Assembly (NCBI RefSeq): GCF_028869115.1
Contig: NZ_CP079800.1
Location: 3,137,501-3,201,500 of the forward strand
From: Pseudemcibacter aquimaris
GTDB lineage: Bacteria > Pseudomonadota > Alphaproteobacteria > Sphingomonadales > Emcibacteraceae
Length of the DNA: 64,000 nt
Reading direction: 5' to 3'
Numbering within the stretch: position 1 is the stretch's first letter; the number at the start of each line of letters is the position of its first letter. Made by a program: the position numbers and the translations under genes. Shown here one piece after another: positions 1 through 9,098 of this stretch. Below the pieces are notes generated by a model that worked only from the letters and a program-made list of their open reading frames with translations, was not told the DNA's origin and did not search any database.

Positions 1-1156
1 TCTTCACACTTGGCATTTCTTCAACCGCGGCAATGCCGGCGCGTCTTGCGAAAGTAATCACCGGATTATCGTTGGAAAAGAGCCGCGTTAATCCGTCCAT
101 CCCAAGCGCCAGCATATTATTATCAGTACGGCGCCAATGAACATATCGTTCCAGCACCAATTCTGAACCCAGATCTGCACCGATACGTTTACCGTCAATA
201 AGCACTTCGGTTAAGGCCGCAATATCCCGCAGCCCAAGATTAAACCCTTGTCCCGCGATCGGATGAATGCCATGTACCGCATCGCCCACCAAACAAAAAC
301 GCTCGGCGGTATAGTCATCCGCAAGCTGCATGGATAAAGGATATGACCAACGAAGGCCTATTGATTCCACATTTCCAAGAAAATCACCGAATTTTTTCTT
401 AAGTTCAGCATTAAAACCTGCTTCATTTAATCCCATAATGGTCTTGGCGCGTTCCGGTGGCTCGCACCAAACAATCGATGATCTGTTTCCTTTTAAAGGC
501 AAGATGGCAAAGGGACCAGAAGGATAAAATTTTTCATGAGCAATACCCTGATGCGGCAATTCATGTTCAACCGTCGTAACAATTCCGGTTTGCTTATAAT
601 CCCAATTTCGAACCTTTATGCCATTCTCTGCACGAAGGTCTGATTTCCTGCCTTCTGCGCCGATTAAAAGCTGGGCTTTAATTTTTGCACCACTTTCAAG
701 CACGATATCAACGCCACCCGCAATATTTTCAGTGCTTACAATTTTATCTGGCGCGTAAAGGGTAATGTTTTTATGGCCTTTGACCGCGTCATAAAGACCT
801 GCTCTAATATGACGAACCTCAACCATTTGCCCAAGTGGTCCGTCACCAAGTTCCTTTTCATCAAAATGAAGAAATACCGGACTTTCCCCGTCAGTAACGT
901 GAATTTCATCAATGGGCTGGGCTTCATGGCCAATTTTATCCCATAACCCAATCGTTTTCAGCATGACATATGGGGCATAAGATATGGCATATGAACGGCC
1001 ATCAAATTCATCACTTAGCGATGCTTCGATATCAATCGCATCAACGAGCGACACTGAAACACCATGTTCCGCAAGTGCGTAACCAAGCGTCATACCAACA
1101 ACGCCACCACCAGAAATTAGAACGTCTGAATTAATTACTTTTGCGGTTTTTGACAT
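1..1156 (-). CDS. UbiH/UbiF/Coq6-family FAD-dependent hydroxylase (C-terminus cut by window edge)
   Basis: A flavoprotein monooxygenase that probably hydroxylates the ubiquinone ring on the inner face of the membrane. The N-terminus carries the FAD dinucleotide-binding pattern GGGVVG soon after a beta-strand. Further on, the second FAD motif reads [19 protein letters not shown], which is typical of the UbiH/UbiF/VisC/Coq6 group. About 385 residues are visible, so only a short C-terminal piece should be missing; the last readable residues are [12 protein letters not shown]. The ATG at 1156 is chosen because the FAD motif follows within about 15 residues. Which ring position it hydroxylates cannot be told from the sequence. 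It is divergent from the ammonium transporter gene. Confidence 0.85.
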   Translation of the reverse strand, partial: MSKTAKVINSDVLISGGGVVGMTLGYALAEHGVSVSLVDAIDIEASLSDEFDGRSYAISYAPYVMLKTIGLWDKIGHEAQPIDEIHVTDGESPVFLHFDEKELGDGPLGQMVEVRHIRAGLYDAVKGHKNITLYAPDKIVSTENIAGGVDIVLESGAKIKAQLLIGAEGRKSDLRAENGIKVRNWDYKQTGIVTTVEHELPHQGIAHEKFYPSGPFAILPLKGNRSSIVWCEPPERAKTIMGLNEAGFNAELKKKFGDFLGNVESIGLRWSYPLSMQLADDYTAERFCLVGDAVHGIHPIAGQGFNLGLRDIAALTEVLIDGKRIGADLGSELVLERYVHWRRTDNNMLALGMDGLTRLFSNDNPVITFARRAGIAAVEEMPSVK

Positions 1157-1347
1157 GTCATCCTCATGGGTAAAATTCAATTATAAAAGTAGTTTTCAAC
1201 CCTGACAAATATATTCGCTCAAAAAGATAACCTATATTATGCCTATTTTTTAGCCAAAATTATTCTTATGAAAAATTATGATTAATAATTAATCAATTTT
1301 ATATTAGCTAGATTCATAAAGTTCTTTTGTTTCAACACCTTAATAAC

Positions 1348-1364
1348 TTGGCACGCTTCTTGTA
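1348..1364 (+). promoter_or_regulatory. Probable sigma-54 promoter of the ammonium transporter gene
   Basis: TTGGCACG, then CTTC, then TTGTA. GG (1350-1351) and GT (1362-1363) are ten bases apart, as in -24/-12 promoters; the only notable departure is GT for the usual GC at -12. Transcription would begin near 1375, 28 bases before the ATG, with AAGGAAAG as ribosome site. A 17-base palindrome at 1279-1295 lies near -88, where an enhancer-binding protein could sit, but it does not match the usual NtrC site. Confidence 0.6.
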
Positions 1365-1402
1365 AATACACATGAGTTATTTAATCGATTAAGGAAAGTA
1401 AG

Positions 1403-2632
1403 ATGGAAACATTAAAGACAGGTACAGATGTATTTTTTATTCTCATTGGGGCCATTTTAGTATTTGCAATGCATGCAGGTTTTGCATTTTTAGAAGTAGG
1501 AAGCGTACGAAAGAAAAACCAAGTAAATGCCCTGGTTAAAATTATTTCTGACTTTGCAGTTTCCACAATCGTGTATTTCTTTATTGGTTATCAAATTGCT
1601 TATGGCATTAACTTTTTTAATACGGCCGAAATGATAAGCGGCATTGGTGAAAGCTCCCCTTTCACGGCCAATGGGTATGATATGGTGAAATTTTTCTTTC
1701 TATTGACATTTGCCGCCGCAATTCCAGCCATTATTTCAGGTGGCATCGCAGAAAGAAGCCGATTTAAACCTCAATTACTGGCCACTGCCATTTTGGTCGG
1801 TTTTCTATATCCCGTATTTGAAGGAATGGTGTGGAATGATTTAATGGGTTTTCAAGATTGGTTAAGCGCTACTTTCGGGCATCCATTTCATGATTTTGCC
1901 GGTTCAGTCGTTGTCCACACTGTTGGTGGTTGGATGGCGTTAGGGGCTATTGTAATGTTGGGTGCCAGAACTGGCCGTTACCGTAAAGACGGCACGCCAC
2001 TTGGTATTCCACCATCAAATATACCATTTCTTGCCCTTGGTTCATGGATTTTATGTATTGGGTGGTTTGGCTTTAATGTGATGAGCGCAGGTGAAGTTTC
2101 CACCTCTAGCGGGCTTGTCGCGTTAAATAGTTTGATGGCAATGGCAGGCGGTATTCTGTCCTCATTATATATTGGAAAACAGGATCCGGGATTTATCCAT
2201 AATGGTGCTCTCGCGGGATTGGTTGCCGTATGTGCGGGTTCAGACTTAATGCACCCTCTTGGTGCACTTATTGTTGGATTAGTCGCCGGTGCAATATTCG
2301 TCAAAATGTTCACCATTTGCGGAAATAGATGGAAAATTGATGATGTTCTGGGTGTATGGCCTTTGCACGGAATTTGTGGTGTTTGGGGTGGCATAAGTGC
2401 TGGTATTTTCGGCTCACAAACATTTTGGGGATTAGGCGGCGTATCGATCATGTCGCAAATCATTGGTACTTTTGTTGGTGCATTATTCGCGTTTGCATCA
2501 GGGTTATTGGTGTTTGGTTTATTAAAAATAACCATCGGAATTCGTCTTTCAAAAGAAGATGAATATTTAGGAGCTGATTTATCAATTCATAGGATCAGCG
2601 CCACACCAGAAGAGGATTTCGGATTGAGATAA
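1403..2632 (+). CDS. amtB: Ammonium transporter, Amt family
   Basis: Inner-membrane ammonium channel of 409 residues and about 11 hydrophobic helices. The twin pore histidines are visible as H172 (in VVVHTVGGW) and H322 (in PLHGICGVWGG), and the conserved aspartate as D164. The conserved ISGGIAER stretch at 111-118 also fits the family. The protein starts directly with the first membrane helix and has no obvious signal peptide. The ATG at 1403 follows a good AAGGAAAG ribosome site. A sigma-54-like promoter lies upstream, so expression is likely to rise under nitrogen limitation. No glnK (PII) gene is next to it, although amtB and glnK are usually paired; PII must be elsewhere if it controls this channel. 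Confidence 0.93.
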   Translation: METLKTGTDVFFILIGAILVFAMHAGFAFLEVGSVRKKNQVNALVKIISDFAVSTIVYFFIGYQIAYGINFFNTAEMISGIGESSPFTANGYDMVKFFFLLTFAAAIPAIISGGIAERSRFKPQLLATAILVGFLYPVFEGMVWNDLMGFQDWLSATFGHPFHDFAGSVVVHTVGGWMALGAIVMLGARTGRYRKDGTPLGIPPSNIPFLALGSWILCIGWFGFNVMSAGEVSTSSGLVALNSLMAMAGGILSSLYIGKQDPGFIHNGALAGLVAVCAGSDLMHPLGALIVGLVAGAIFVKMFTICGNRWKIDDVLGVWPLHGICGVWGGISAGIFGSQTFWGLGGVSIMSQIIGTFVGALFAFASGLLVFGLLKITIGIRLSKEDEYLGADLSIHRISATPEEDFGLR

Positions 2633-2633
2633 T

Positions 2634-2665
2634 CTTAAAAATGACGTCATGACATCATTTTTAAG
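2634..2665. terminator. Hairpin after amtB (AT-rich, terminator-like)
   Basis: Perfect 11-base inverted repeat CTTAAAAATGA / TCATTTTTAAG beginning one base after the amtB stop. It extends by two more pairs past one mismatch to a CATG loop. The descending arm includes five T but the stem is AT-rich, so this could be a weak terminator or a protein-binding site. Confidence 0.45.
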
Positions 2666-2704
2666 TAAACACTTGATTTTTCCCTTATATTTTCAGAATA
2701 TTAA

Positions 2705-2730
2705 GCCATAGAATTGCCTTGTTCTATGGC
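2705..2730. repeat. Inverted repeat upstream of ftsK
   Basis: GCCATAGAA, eight-base spacer, TTCTATGGC: a perfect 9-base inverted repeat 55 bases before the ftsK start. No T-run follows it, so an operator or 5'-leader hairpin is more likely than a terminator. Confidence 0.45.
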
Positions 2731-2784
2731 ATAATGCTAGTGTATTTTAATTAAAGAAAATATAGAGTAAATCAGGGAAGATCA

Positions 2785-5199
2785 TTGGCGACCAGACGCA
2801 AAACAATAAAGAAAAACGCAAAAAAATCTCTTTTACCCGCTTCAGTAAGCGAATTTCTGCATAAAGCGCTTATCCGTTTATGGGGCAGTGCGCTTATTGC
2901 ACTTTTTGTTGCGTTGGTTGCATCTTTCTTCACCTATGACATTAATGACCCAAGCTGGAATAATGTCGTCGAAGGGGACGTTACCAATATACTCGGTCAA
3001 GCTGGGTCACATGTTTCTGATATCTTTATGCAAACGCTGGGCCTTGCTTCTTATATTCTTGTGCTGCCACTGGTGACATGGGGTTGGCGGGTTATGTCGT
3101 TAAAGGGTCTTCCATATATATTTATGCATTTACTGATGTTACCGCTGCTTGCGATGATGGCGGCTACCGCCTTTTCAACCATTCCGCCTTATGAAACCTG
3201 GCCACTTGGTGATGTGGGTCTTGGCGGTGTGATGGGTAATGTGCTGCTTGATTATGTCAGCAGCTTTATCGCATGGACAGGCATCAGTTTTTACCCCGTT
3301 ATCATCGGCGTACTATTCACTATTCTTGCGGCCATCTGCTTTTTCTATACTTCCGGTCTGGACCGTGATGAATGGTCCCAAATGGGTCACGGCATCAAAA
3401 TTGGCGCAGCCGCTATCTTGATGAAATTAATTGCTGGTGCAGTTTATCTAAGACAAGCCTTTAAAGGGGCAAGCGAGAGATCAAAACAAAAAGAGGTCGT
3501 TAAAAAGGCAAAAACAGCAGCCAGAAAAGAACCGCCACTTAAAAAATCGGATGAGCCGGAAAAAGAAAAAAGAGCCATTCCGATCATTGATCCGGAAAAG
3601 AAAAGCGTACGCGTCAGTAAGCGTGAAACAAAAGAAAGCCAGCCGATGCTGGATATATTGACCGACGGGGAATTTGCCCTTCCGTCTTTAAGCCTTCTTT
3701 CACCACCAAAACCGGTTGAGGAACAAGACCGTCTAACCCATGATGCATTGGAACAAAATGCACGTATGCTTGAAGCGGTTCTTGATGATTTCGGCGTAAA
3801 AGGCGAAATCACCAAAGTTCGCCCTGGCCCTGTTGTCACCCTTTATGAACTGGAACCAGCACCGGGCACCAAATCATCACGCGTGATCAACCTTGCCGAT
3901 GATATCGCCAGATCCATGAGCGCTGTATCCGCCCGTGTGGCAGTTGTCCCTGGCAAAAATGCCATTGGTATTGAACTGCCGAATAGCGCACGCGAAATTG
4001 TATCGTTGCGCGAAATTTTATCCTCAAGTGTTTATGAAGACAGCAAAGCAAAACTGCCGATGGCACTGGGCAAAGATATCGGCGGTGAACCCATTGTCGT
4101 TGATATTGCTACCATGCCGCATTTGCTTGTTGCGGGAACCACCGGATCGGGTAAATCAGTTGCCATCAATGTGATGATATTGTCGCTTCTTTATAAAATG
4201 ACGCCCGCTGAATGCCGCCTAATTATGGTTGACCCGAAAATGCTGGAACTATCGGTTTATGATGATATCCCGCACCTGTTAACACCTGTTGTAACAGACC
4301 CGAAAAAAGCCGTTGTCGCCTTAAAATGGGCGGTCCGTGAAATGGAACAGCGTTATCAAAATATGGCAAAACTACAGGTGCGTAACATTACCGCCTATAA
4401 TAAACGCCTCGAAGAAGCCCGTAAAAAAGGTGAAAATATCACCCGCAAGGTTCAAACCGGTTTTGATCAGGAAACCGGCAAACCGATTTACGAAGAAGAA
4501 AATCTGGACCTAACCCCGCTTCCGATGATTGTGGTGATTGTTGATGAAATGGCCGATCTGATGCTTGTGGCCGGTAAAGATATCGAAGCACTTATTCAGC
4601 GCCTTGCGCAAATGGCCCGTGCCGCCGGTATTCATTTGATCATGGCAACACAGCGCCCATCCGTTGACGTAATCACCGGAACCATTAAAGCCAACTTCCC
4701 GACCCGTGTGGCGTTTCAGGTGACATCGAAAATCGATAGTCGCACGATCCTTGGTGAACAGGGGGCGGAACAGTTACTTGGGATGGGGGATATGCTGTTT
4801 ATGGCAGGGGGTGGTCGCATCACCCGTGTCCACGGACCGTTTGTGGCTGATGACGAGGTTGAAAATGTTGTCACCGCCCTTAAAAAACAAGGCGCGCCAG
4901 AATATTTGACCGACATCGTCGAAGAACCGGACGAAGGATTTGATTCACAATTCTTACAAAATTCGCAAATGACACCCGGTGCTGGCAAGCCATCAGGCGA
5001 TGAATTATATGACCGTGCCGTTGCCATTGTCGCCCGCGATCAAAAGGCATCCACCAGTTATATTCAACGACAACTTCAAATCGGTTATAACCGCGCAGCC
5101 AATATTATTGAAAAAATGGAAAGAGAAGGGGTCGTCAGTTCTGCCAATCATGTTGGGAAACGTGAAGTATTAGTACAAGACCATTCCGAGGAATATTAA
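2785..5199 (+). CDS. ftsK: DNA translocase FtsK
   Basis: Septum-anchored ATP-driven DNA pump that clears chromosome termini at division and activates XerCD. The protein has 804 residues. Residues about 30-195 form four membrane helices; about 215-290 is a charged linker shorter than in E. coli. The motor follows, with Walker A GTTGSGKS and Walker B-like VVIVDEMADLM. The C-terminal gamma winged helix (about 735-795) contains QRQLQIGYNRAA. The start is a TTG at 2785 behind CAGGGAAG, and no upstream ATG fits the frame as well. It forms a cell-envelope block with lolA 86 bases downstream. Confidence 0.95.
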   Translation: MATRRKTIKKNAKKSLLPASVSEFLHKALIRLWGSALIALFVALVASFFTYDINDPSWNNVVEGDVTNILGQAGSHVSDIFMQTLGLASYILVLPLVTWGWRVMSLKGLPYIFMHLLMLPLLAMMAATAFSTIPPYETWPLGDVGLGGVMGNVLLDYVSSFIAWTGISFYPVIIGVLFTILAAICFFYTSGLDRDEWSQMGHGIKIGAAAILMKLIAGAVYLRQAFKGASERSKQKEVVKKAKTAARKEPPLKKSDEPEKEKRAIPIIDPEKKSVRVSKRETKESQPMLDILTDGEFALPSLSLLSPPKPVEEQDRLTHDALEQNARMLEAVLDDFGVKGEITKVRPGPVVTLYELEPAPGTKSSRVINLADDIARSMSAVSARVAVVPGKNAIGIELPNSAREIVSLREILSSSVYEDSKAKLPMALGKDIGGEPIVVDIATMPHLLVAGTTGSGKSVAINVMILSLLYKMTPAECRLIMVDPKMLELSVYDDIPHLLTPVVTDPKKAVVALKWAVREMEQRYQNMAKLQVRNITAYNKRLEEARKKGENITRKVQTGFDQETGKPIYEEENLDLTPLPMIVVIVDEMADLMLVAGKDIEALIQRLAQMARAAGIHLIMATQRPSVDVITGTIKANFPTRVAFQVTSKIDSRTILGEQGAEQLLGMGDMLFMAGGGRITRVHGPFVADDEVENVVTALKKQGAPEYLTDIVEEPDEGFDSQFLQNSQMTPGAGKPSGDELYDRAVAIVARDQKASTSYIQRQLQIGYNRAANIIEKMEREGVVSSANHVGKREVLVQDHSEEY

Positions 5200-5285
5200 A
5201 GATATTTTTTAATTTATCTTGTCTTATTTCTACCTTATTGTATGCCTACCCTGAAAGATGACAGTAATAAACACAAGGCAATAAC

Positions 5286-6053
5286 ATGATAAAACCACTA
5301 ATATATACAACGGTTCTATCCCTGATGATTGGTCAGGCCGCCTTTGTTTCTGCACAGGAAGTCGAACAGGAAAAGCTTTCCCCACCACCGGGTATTGAAG
5401 AAAGCAATGAACCTGTTTCAACACCACAAACAAAAGAAAATGAACCAGAACCAAAAGCACGCATGGTTCAGTTCGATGTTCCCCCCACAGTGATTGAGGG
5501 CGAAGACCGAGATAATGTCATTTCAAAAATCGAAGACACCTTAAACCGTATCCGCACCATGAAAGCCACATTCATACAACGTGGCCCACAAGGAAATGTG
5601 GATGAAGGTGTGATTTATATCGAACGCCCCGGTAAAATCAGATTTGAATATACCGATGATACGCCGATTTTGCTGGTGGGTAATGATGACATGCTGTCTT
5701 TCATCGATTATGAGGTTAATCAAATCAGCCGCTGGCCCATTGATAAAACACCGTTAAGCGTTCTTGTGGATGACAATATTGATTTACAGGATAAAGATAT
5801 CCAAATCCCTGAAATGATCCGTTTTGCCGGCCTTATCAAAGCATCCGTTATTCAGCCGGATCAAAAAGATTATGGATACATAACATTGATATTCGAAGAA
5901 TCGACAATGGAACTTAAATCCTGGGAAGTTGTTGATGTTCAGGGATATACCACACGTGTGGCGCTGTTAAACCCCGAATATAACATTACCGTAGATCAAG
6001 CACATTTCACATATGACGATCCACGCCCGCGCCGTCGTGGCCCACGCCGCTGA
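5286..6053 (+). CDS. lolA: Outer-membrane lipoprotein carrier protein LolA
   Basis: Periplasmic chaperone that ferries lipoproteins from LolCDE to the outer membrane. The 255-residue precursor has a signal peptide ending near AFVSAQ (residue 24). A low-complexity Pro/Glu-rich stretch follows to about residue 60, then the LolA fold: IEDTLNRIRTMKATFIQ, GVIYIERPGKIRFEY, and a late amphipathic beta region. The Pro/Glu linker and the Arg/Pro-rich tail (RPRRRGPRR) are longer than in the E. coli protein. The order ftsK-lolA-xthA, here with one extra ORF, is familiar from alphaproteobacteria. Confidence 0.88.
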   Translation: MIKPLIYTTVLSLMIGQAAFVSAQEVEQEKLSPPPGIEESNEPVSTPQTKENEPEPKARMVQFDVPPTVIEGEDRDNVISKIEDTLNRIRTMKATFIQRGPQGNVDEGVIYIERPGKIRFEYTDDTPILLVGNDDMLSFIDYEVNQISRWPIDKTPLSVLVDDNIDLQDKDIQIPEMIRFAGLIKASVIQPDQKDYGYITLIFEESTMELKSWEVVDVQGYTTRVALLNPEYNITVDQAHFTYDDPRPRRRGPRR

Positions 6054-6126
6054 TAATTTCACTTAATATGTTAAATTATTTTACGCGAACCCCTTGAAAA
6101 AATAAAAATCATTACTACCTATAAGT

Positions 6127-6273
6127 TATAAATCAGGGCATTTGACCTTCCAACCTTCCTTGTGAAGATGTTGTTCTGATTTTATGGGGCCTGAGGTTTT
6201 TTCCTTTTTCCCCTCCCTCTCGCTCCATCAAACTGATGTTTGCCCGGCCAGAACCCTACTGGCCGGGTTTTTT
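6127..6273 (+). ncRNA. Candidate structured small RNA between lolA and the next gene
   Basis: About 145 bases with no good reading frame, ending in a strong intrinsic terminator. Three structures can be drawn in series: AAATCAG/CTGATTT (6130-6136 with 6176-6182), TGGGG/CTCCA plus inner GAGG/CCTC pairs (6185-6227), and the terminator. A TTGAAA (6094-6099) and TATAAG (6120-6125) could be a loosely spaced promoter. I find no signature of SRP RNA or tmRNA. It could instead be the lolA 3' untranslated region. Confidence 0.35.
6243..6273 (+). terminator. Rho-independent terminator
   Basis: CCCGGCCAG, loop AACCCTA, CTGGCCGGG, then six T. A perfect GC-rich 9-base stem plus U-tract makes this the clearest terminator in the window. 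It ends lolA or the candidate small RNA. Confidence 0.9.
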
Positions 6274-6332
6274 ATGATTATTTCTTGTGATGATCCCTAT
6301 ATCCGTATAATTTGCAGAAAAAAGGAATACTG

Positions 6333-6929
6333 ATGACCGATACCCCTGATGATATTTTTGATGATTTTGACGTTGGCGAAGAATATCCAACGTTAATGCT
6401 TGTTGCCCGCTTCGCAAGCATGATCAGTCAAACGGAATGGTTTCATCATATTGGCGAACCAATTGAACAAAACCTTCTGAAAGATTCGCGTGACTATCTG
6501 GAAGCACTCGGCTTTCCGGAAGGATATCCCGCGGAAGTGTTGGATTGGGACGATGCCATTGCCTGCCTTGAAACCAATGACTGGAACAGCCCTGCATGGG
6601 AAGCAGAAGAACAACTTGCCGCGTCACTGATCAATGAGGCACTTGAATTTATCGAGGAAGATGTGCTGGAAGTAGCCCTTACCAATGTCACCAGTAAGGC
6701 ATCTGAACATATCACAAATGCCGTTGAAAGTGCGTCCATGCGCTGGGGTATTGATGATGAAGAAATATTACGCGCCGCCATTGGTGCCGCCGTGCAAAGC
6801 TGTTATCAAGCGGCCCTTGTCATCGCCGCAGAGGGCGAAGAAGATCATCCATTTGCCCTAAAATTCCGCCTGTTCGAAAGCGGCCATTGGCCGCTTGGCG
6901 TCGCGGGGACTACTCTTAATATTTTCTAG
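6333..6929 (+). CDS. Acidic protein of unknown function
   Basis: 198 residues from the ATG at 6333, which has AAAAAAAGGA upstream; a TTG 21 bases earlier would add seven residues and has no ribosome site. I do not recognise a named family. The protein is strongly acidic and helical, with many Glu/Asp runs such as DDIFDDFDVGEEYP at the N-terminus. It has no signal peptide and no membrane segment, so it is probably cytoplasmic. It sits 11 bases before xthA and is likely co-transcribed with it, which does not by itself imply a repair role. Confidence 0.7.
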   Translation: MTDTPDDIFDDFDVGEEYPTLMLVARFASMISQTEWFHHIGEPIEQNLLKDSRDYLEALGFPEGYPAEVLDWDDAIACLETNDWNSPAWEAEEQLAASLINEALEFIEEDVLEVALTNVTSKASEHITNAVESASMRWGIDDEEILRAAIGAAVQSCYQAALVIAAEGEEDHPFALKFRLFESGHWPLGVAGTTLNIF

Positions 6930-6940
6930 GAAATAATAAT

Positions 6941-7738
6941 ATGCCCAAAATCCGTCTTGTAACCTGGAACATCAATTCTGTACGCGCCCGCACGCCAATC
7001 GTTGAAAAGTTGCTTGCGGATTATAATCCGGATATTTTATGCCTGCAGGAAACCAAAGTTCAAAATCACATGTATCCAACAGATGTGTTTGAAAAATTTG
7101 GTCTTAACCAACACGCCATCGCAGGGCAAAAAAGCTATCACGGTGTGGCCACACACAGTAAATTACCAATTGCCGAACAGGAAATCATCAATTGGTGCGA
7201 AATGGGTGATGCCCGTCATATCGCAACCACGTTTGAAAATGGTATCAGGCTTGATAATTTTTATGTGCCGGCGGGTGGTGATGAACCGGATGTGGCACTG
7301 AATGACAAATTTGCCCATAAAATGGATTTCCTTGCTGAAATGACCAATTGGTCCCATGGTTTGCCGAGTAACGGTAAACATATTCTTGTTGGTGATCTTA
7401 ATATTGCGCCGCTTGAAAGTGATGTTTGGTCCCATAAGAAATTATTGAAAGTGGTTAGTCATACACCGCAGGAATGTGACGCCATGATGTCATTGATGGA
7501 AGCGCATAATTGGCATGATGTGATGCGTGAATTTGTGCCGGAACCAGAAAGGCTTTATAGCTGGTGGTCATATCGCGCCCGTGATTGGCGCGCCGCCGAT
7601 AAAGGACGCAGATTAGATCATGTCTGGTGTAGTCAGGCCCTTAAAGACAACATGAAATCAATGCAAGTGTTAGAAGACGCGCGCGGATGGGAAAAACCAT
7701 CGGACCATGCACCCGTTCTTGTGGAAATTGAAATTTAG
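6941..7738 (+). CDS. xthA: Exodeoxyribonuclease III
   Basis: Mg-dependent AP endonuclease and 3'-5' exonuclease for base-excision repair; 265 residues. All family signatures are readable: TWNINSVRAR (metal Asn) at the N-terminus, LQETK (metal Glu) near 38, GDLNIAP in the middle, RLDHVW near 230, and SDHAPV (catalytic His) at the C-terminus. The gene has AGGAAATAAT before its ATG and ends in a 4-base overlap with the convergent SDR gene. Confidence 0.95.
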   Translation: MPKIRLVTWNINSVRARTPIVEKLLADYNPDILCLQETKVQNHMYPTDVFEKFGLNQHAIAGQKSYHGVATHSKLPIAEQEIINWCEMGDARHIATTFENGIRLDNFYVPAGGDEPDVALNDKFAHKMDFLAEMTNWSHGLPSNGKHILVGDLNIAPLESDVWSHKKLLKVVSHTPQECDAMMSLMEAHNWHDVMREFVPEPERLYSWWSYRARDWRAADKGRRLDHVWCSQALKDNMKSMQVLEDARGWEKPSDHAPVLVEIEI

Positions 7739-8499
7739 GCTTTGTCTTTATTTTCGTCGATGATGCCTTGGGCCACATCAACCACATCTTTGGTGAAATT
7801 CATCATTTTTTGACCGCCATCCACTGGGATGACAGCGCCATTAATGGATGCTGACGAAATCAGATGCAGTACGGTCGCCGCAATATCATCCACATTAATC
7901 GGCGCACCATTAAAATTAAGATGACTGGCCATTTCGAAATTATGATCCGATTGCCCCTCTGCAATCAGCGTCATACCGGGGGCTACACCGTTCACACGAA
8001 CTTTAGGCCCTAACGCCTGCGCCATCATTTCTGTTGCGCCATAAAGGCCATGTTTGCTTAATGTATAACTCGCATAATCTGCGTTTAAGGCAAAAACCTT
8101 ACTATCCAGAATATTGACCACACTGCCGCGGTCATTTTCATCCAACATTTGGTAAAGACCACGCGCAAGTTGCATTGGCCCGCGCAAGTTCACATTCATA
8201 TGTTCGGAAAATGAGTTTTCATCAAATTCAAGAATGGTATCCGCTGAAAAAAGCGACGCATTATTCACCACATGCTTAAGATTTTTAAGCGTGGATAGCA
8301 TGTCTTCTACTTGGTTATAATCACCAAGATCACATTTCACCACTTCGCCCCCACCAGATAACGACGCCAATGTTTCTTCGGCATCGCTTACGGTATCATG
8401 ATGATGAATATAAATGAAATATCCGGCTTTACTTAAGGTTTCGGCAATGGCTTTACCGATGCGTTTATGTCCTGCTGTAATCAGTACGGCTTCGGTCAT
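7735..8499 (-). CDS. Short-chain dehydrogenase, pteridine-reductase-like
   Basis: NAD(P)H-dependent reductase of 254 residues. The cofactor loop reads T8-A-G-H-K-R13-I-G15, close to the T-G-x3-R-x-G signature of pteridine reductases. NNAS follows at 79-82. The active site appears to be D132, Y145 and K149, with Asp where most SDRs have Ser, as in PTR1-type enzymes; RVNGVAPG also agrees. Eight bases upstream lies a PTPS/QueD-family gene on the same strand, so I infer reduction of a dihydropterin to a tetrahydropterin. A general SDR role cannot be excluded without a search. Confidence 0.75.
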   Translation of the reverse strand: MTEAVLITAGHKRIGKAIAETLSKAGYFIYIHHHDTVSDAEETLASLSGGGEVVKCDLGDYNQVEDMLSTLKNLKHVVNNASLFSADTILEFDENSFSEHMNVNLRGPMQLARGLYQMLDENDRGSVVNILDSKVFALNADYASYTLSKHGLYGATEMMAQALGPKVRVNGVAPGMTLIAEGQSDHNFEMASHLNFNGAPINVDDIAATVLHLISSASINGAVIPVDGGQKMMNFTKDVVDVAQGIIDENKDKA

Positions 8500-8507
8500 A
8501 TTACCCC

Positions 8508-9044
8508 TTAAAGATCATTGATGGACATATCGGCGCGTTGCCACCATGGCACATCCGGGCCATCATAATCACCGAATGAAATGGCCTGATCCGGGTCACC
8601 ATGAAAAACAACCGTATTGGTCGGCGTTTCTTCAACATCGACGCGAACGCATTTCATATTGATGTCATCCGCTTTTAAAAAGGCATTGATTTTTGAAAAG
8701 AAACAAGCCGCGAGAACCTCAGTCGTCGGATCACCCGGCGTGATCATCAGACGCGGTAAATTTTCCGGTTCATTTTCTTTGAAATAGCTAAGAAGCGGGT
8801 CTTGATCCGATAATTGCATTGTGTGATCCACGAAATTATCAATCCAGCCATGCCATGTTTTCTTTAATGTTTCAAATTGGTTGCTCATATTTGAAACACC
8901 ATCAAGACGGTCGTCACCGGTGGCCACCAAATGAACTTTTACATATTCATTATGGCCGTGCGGAACGTAACATTTTCCTTGCTTGATATTATAGAGCCGG
9001 TGGCTCATGGAATATCGTCTTGTAAAACATAATTCAAACATCAT
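8508..9044 (-). CDS. 6-pyruvoyl-tetrahydropterin synthase / QueD family protein
   Basis: Zinc enzyme family acting on 7,8-dihydroneopterin triphosphate. In this 178-residue protein the zinc histidines are H15 (in YSMSHRL), H29 and H31 (in HGHNE), with a candidate catalytic Cys25 in KCYVPHG. The D-H pair in FVDHTMQL and PTTEVLA further on also match the family. It is longer than a plain QueD (about 120 residues) owing to an acidic C-terminal half. Pairing with the pteridine-reductase-like gene points to a tetrahydropterin rather than queuosine, and no queC/queE/queF is nearby. Confidence 0.82.
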   Translation of the reverse strand: MMFELCFTRRYSMSHRLYNIKQGKCYVPHGHNEYVKVHLVATGDDRLDGVSNMSNQFETLKKTWHGWIDNFVDHTMQLSDQDPLLSYFKENEPENLPRLMITPGDPTTEVLAACFFSKINAFLKADDINMKCVRVDVEETPTNTVVFHGDPDQAISFGDYDGPDVPWWQRADMSINDL

Positions 9045-9098
9045 GTTGCGCTTGATATATCAGCTTTGCGTGAGAGTCTAGCGAATTAAAGACTTAAT

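Noticed and set aside
1978-2535. 185-residue reading frame opposite amtB
   Set aside because: Antisense shadow of a well-supported membrane protein; Pro/Asn/Thr-rich composition and no recognisable motif.
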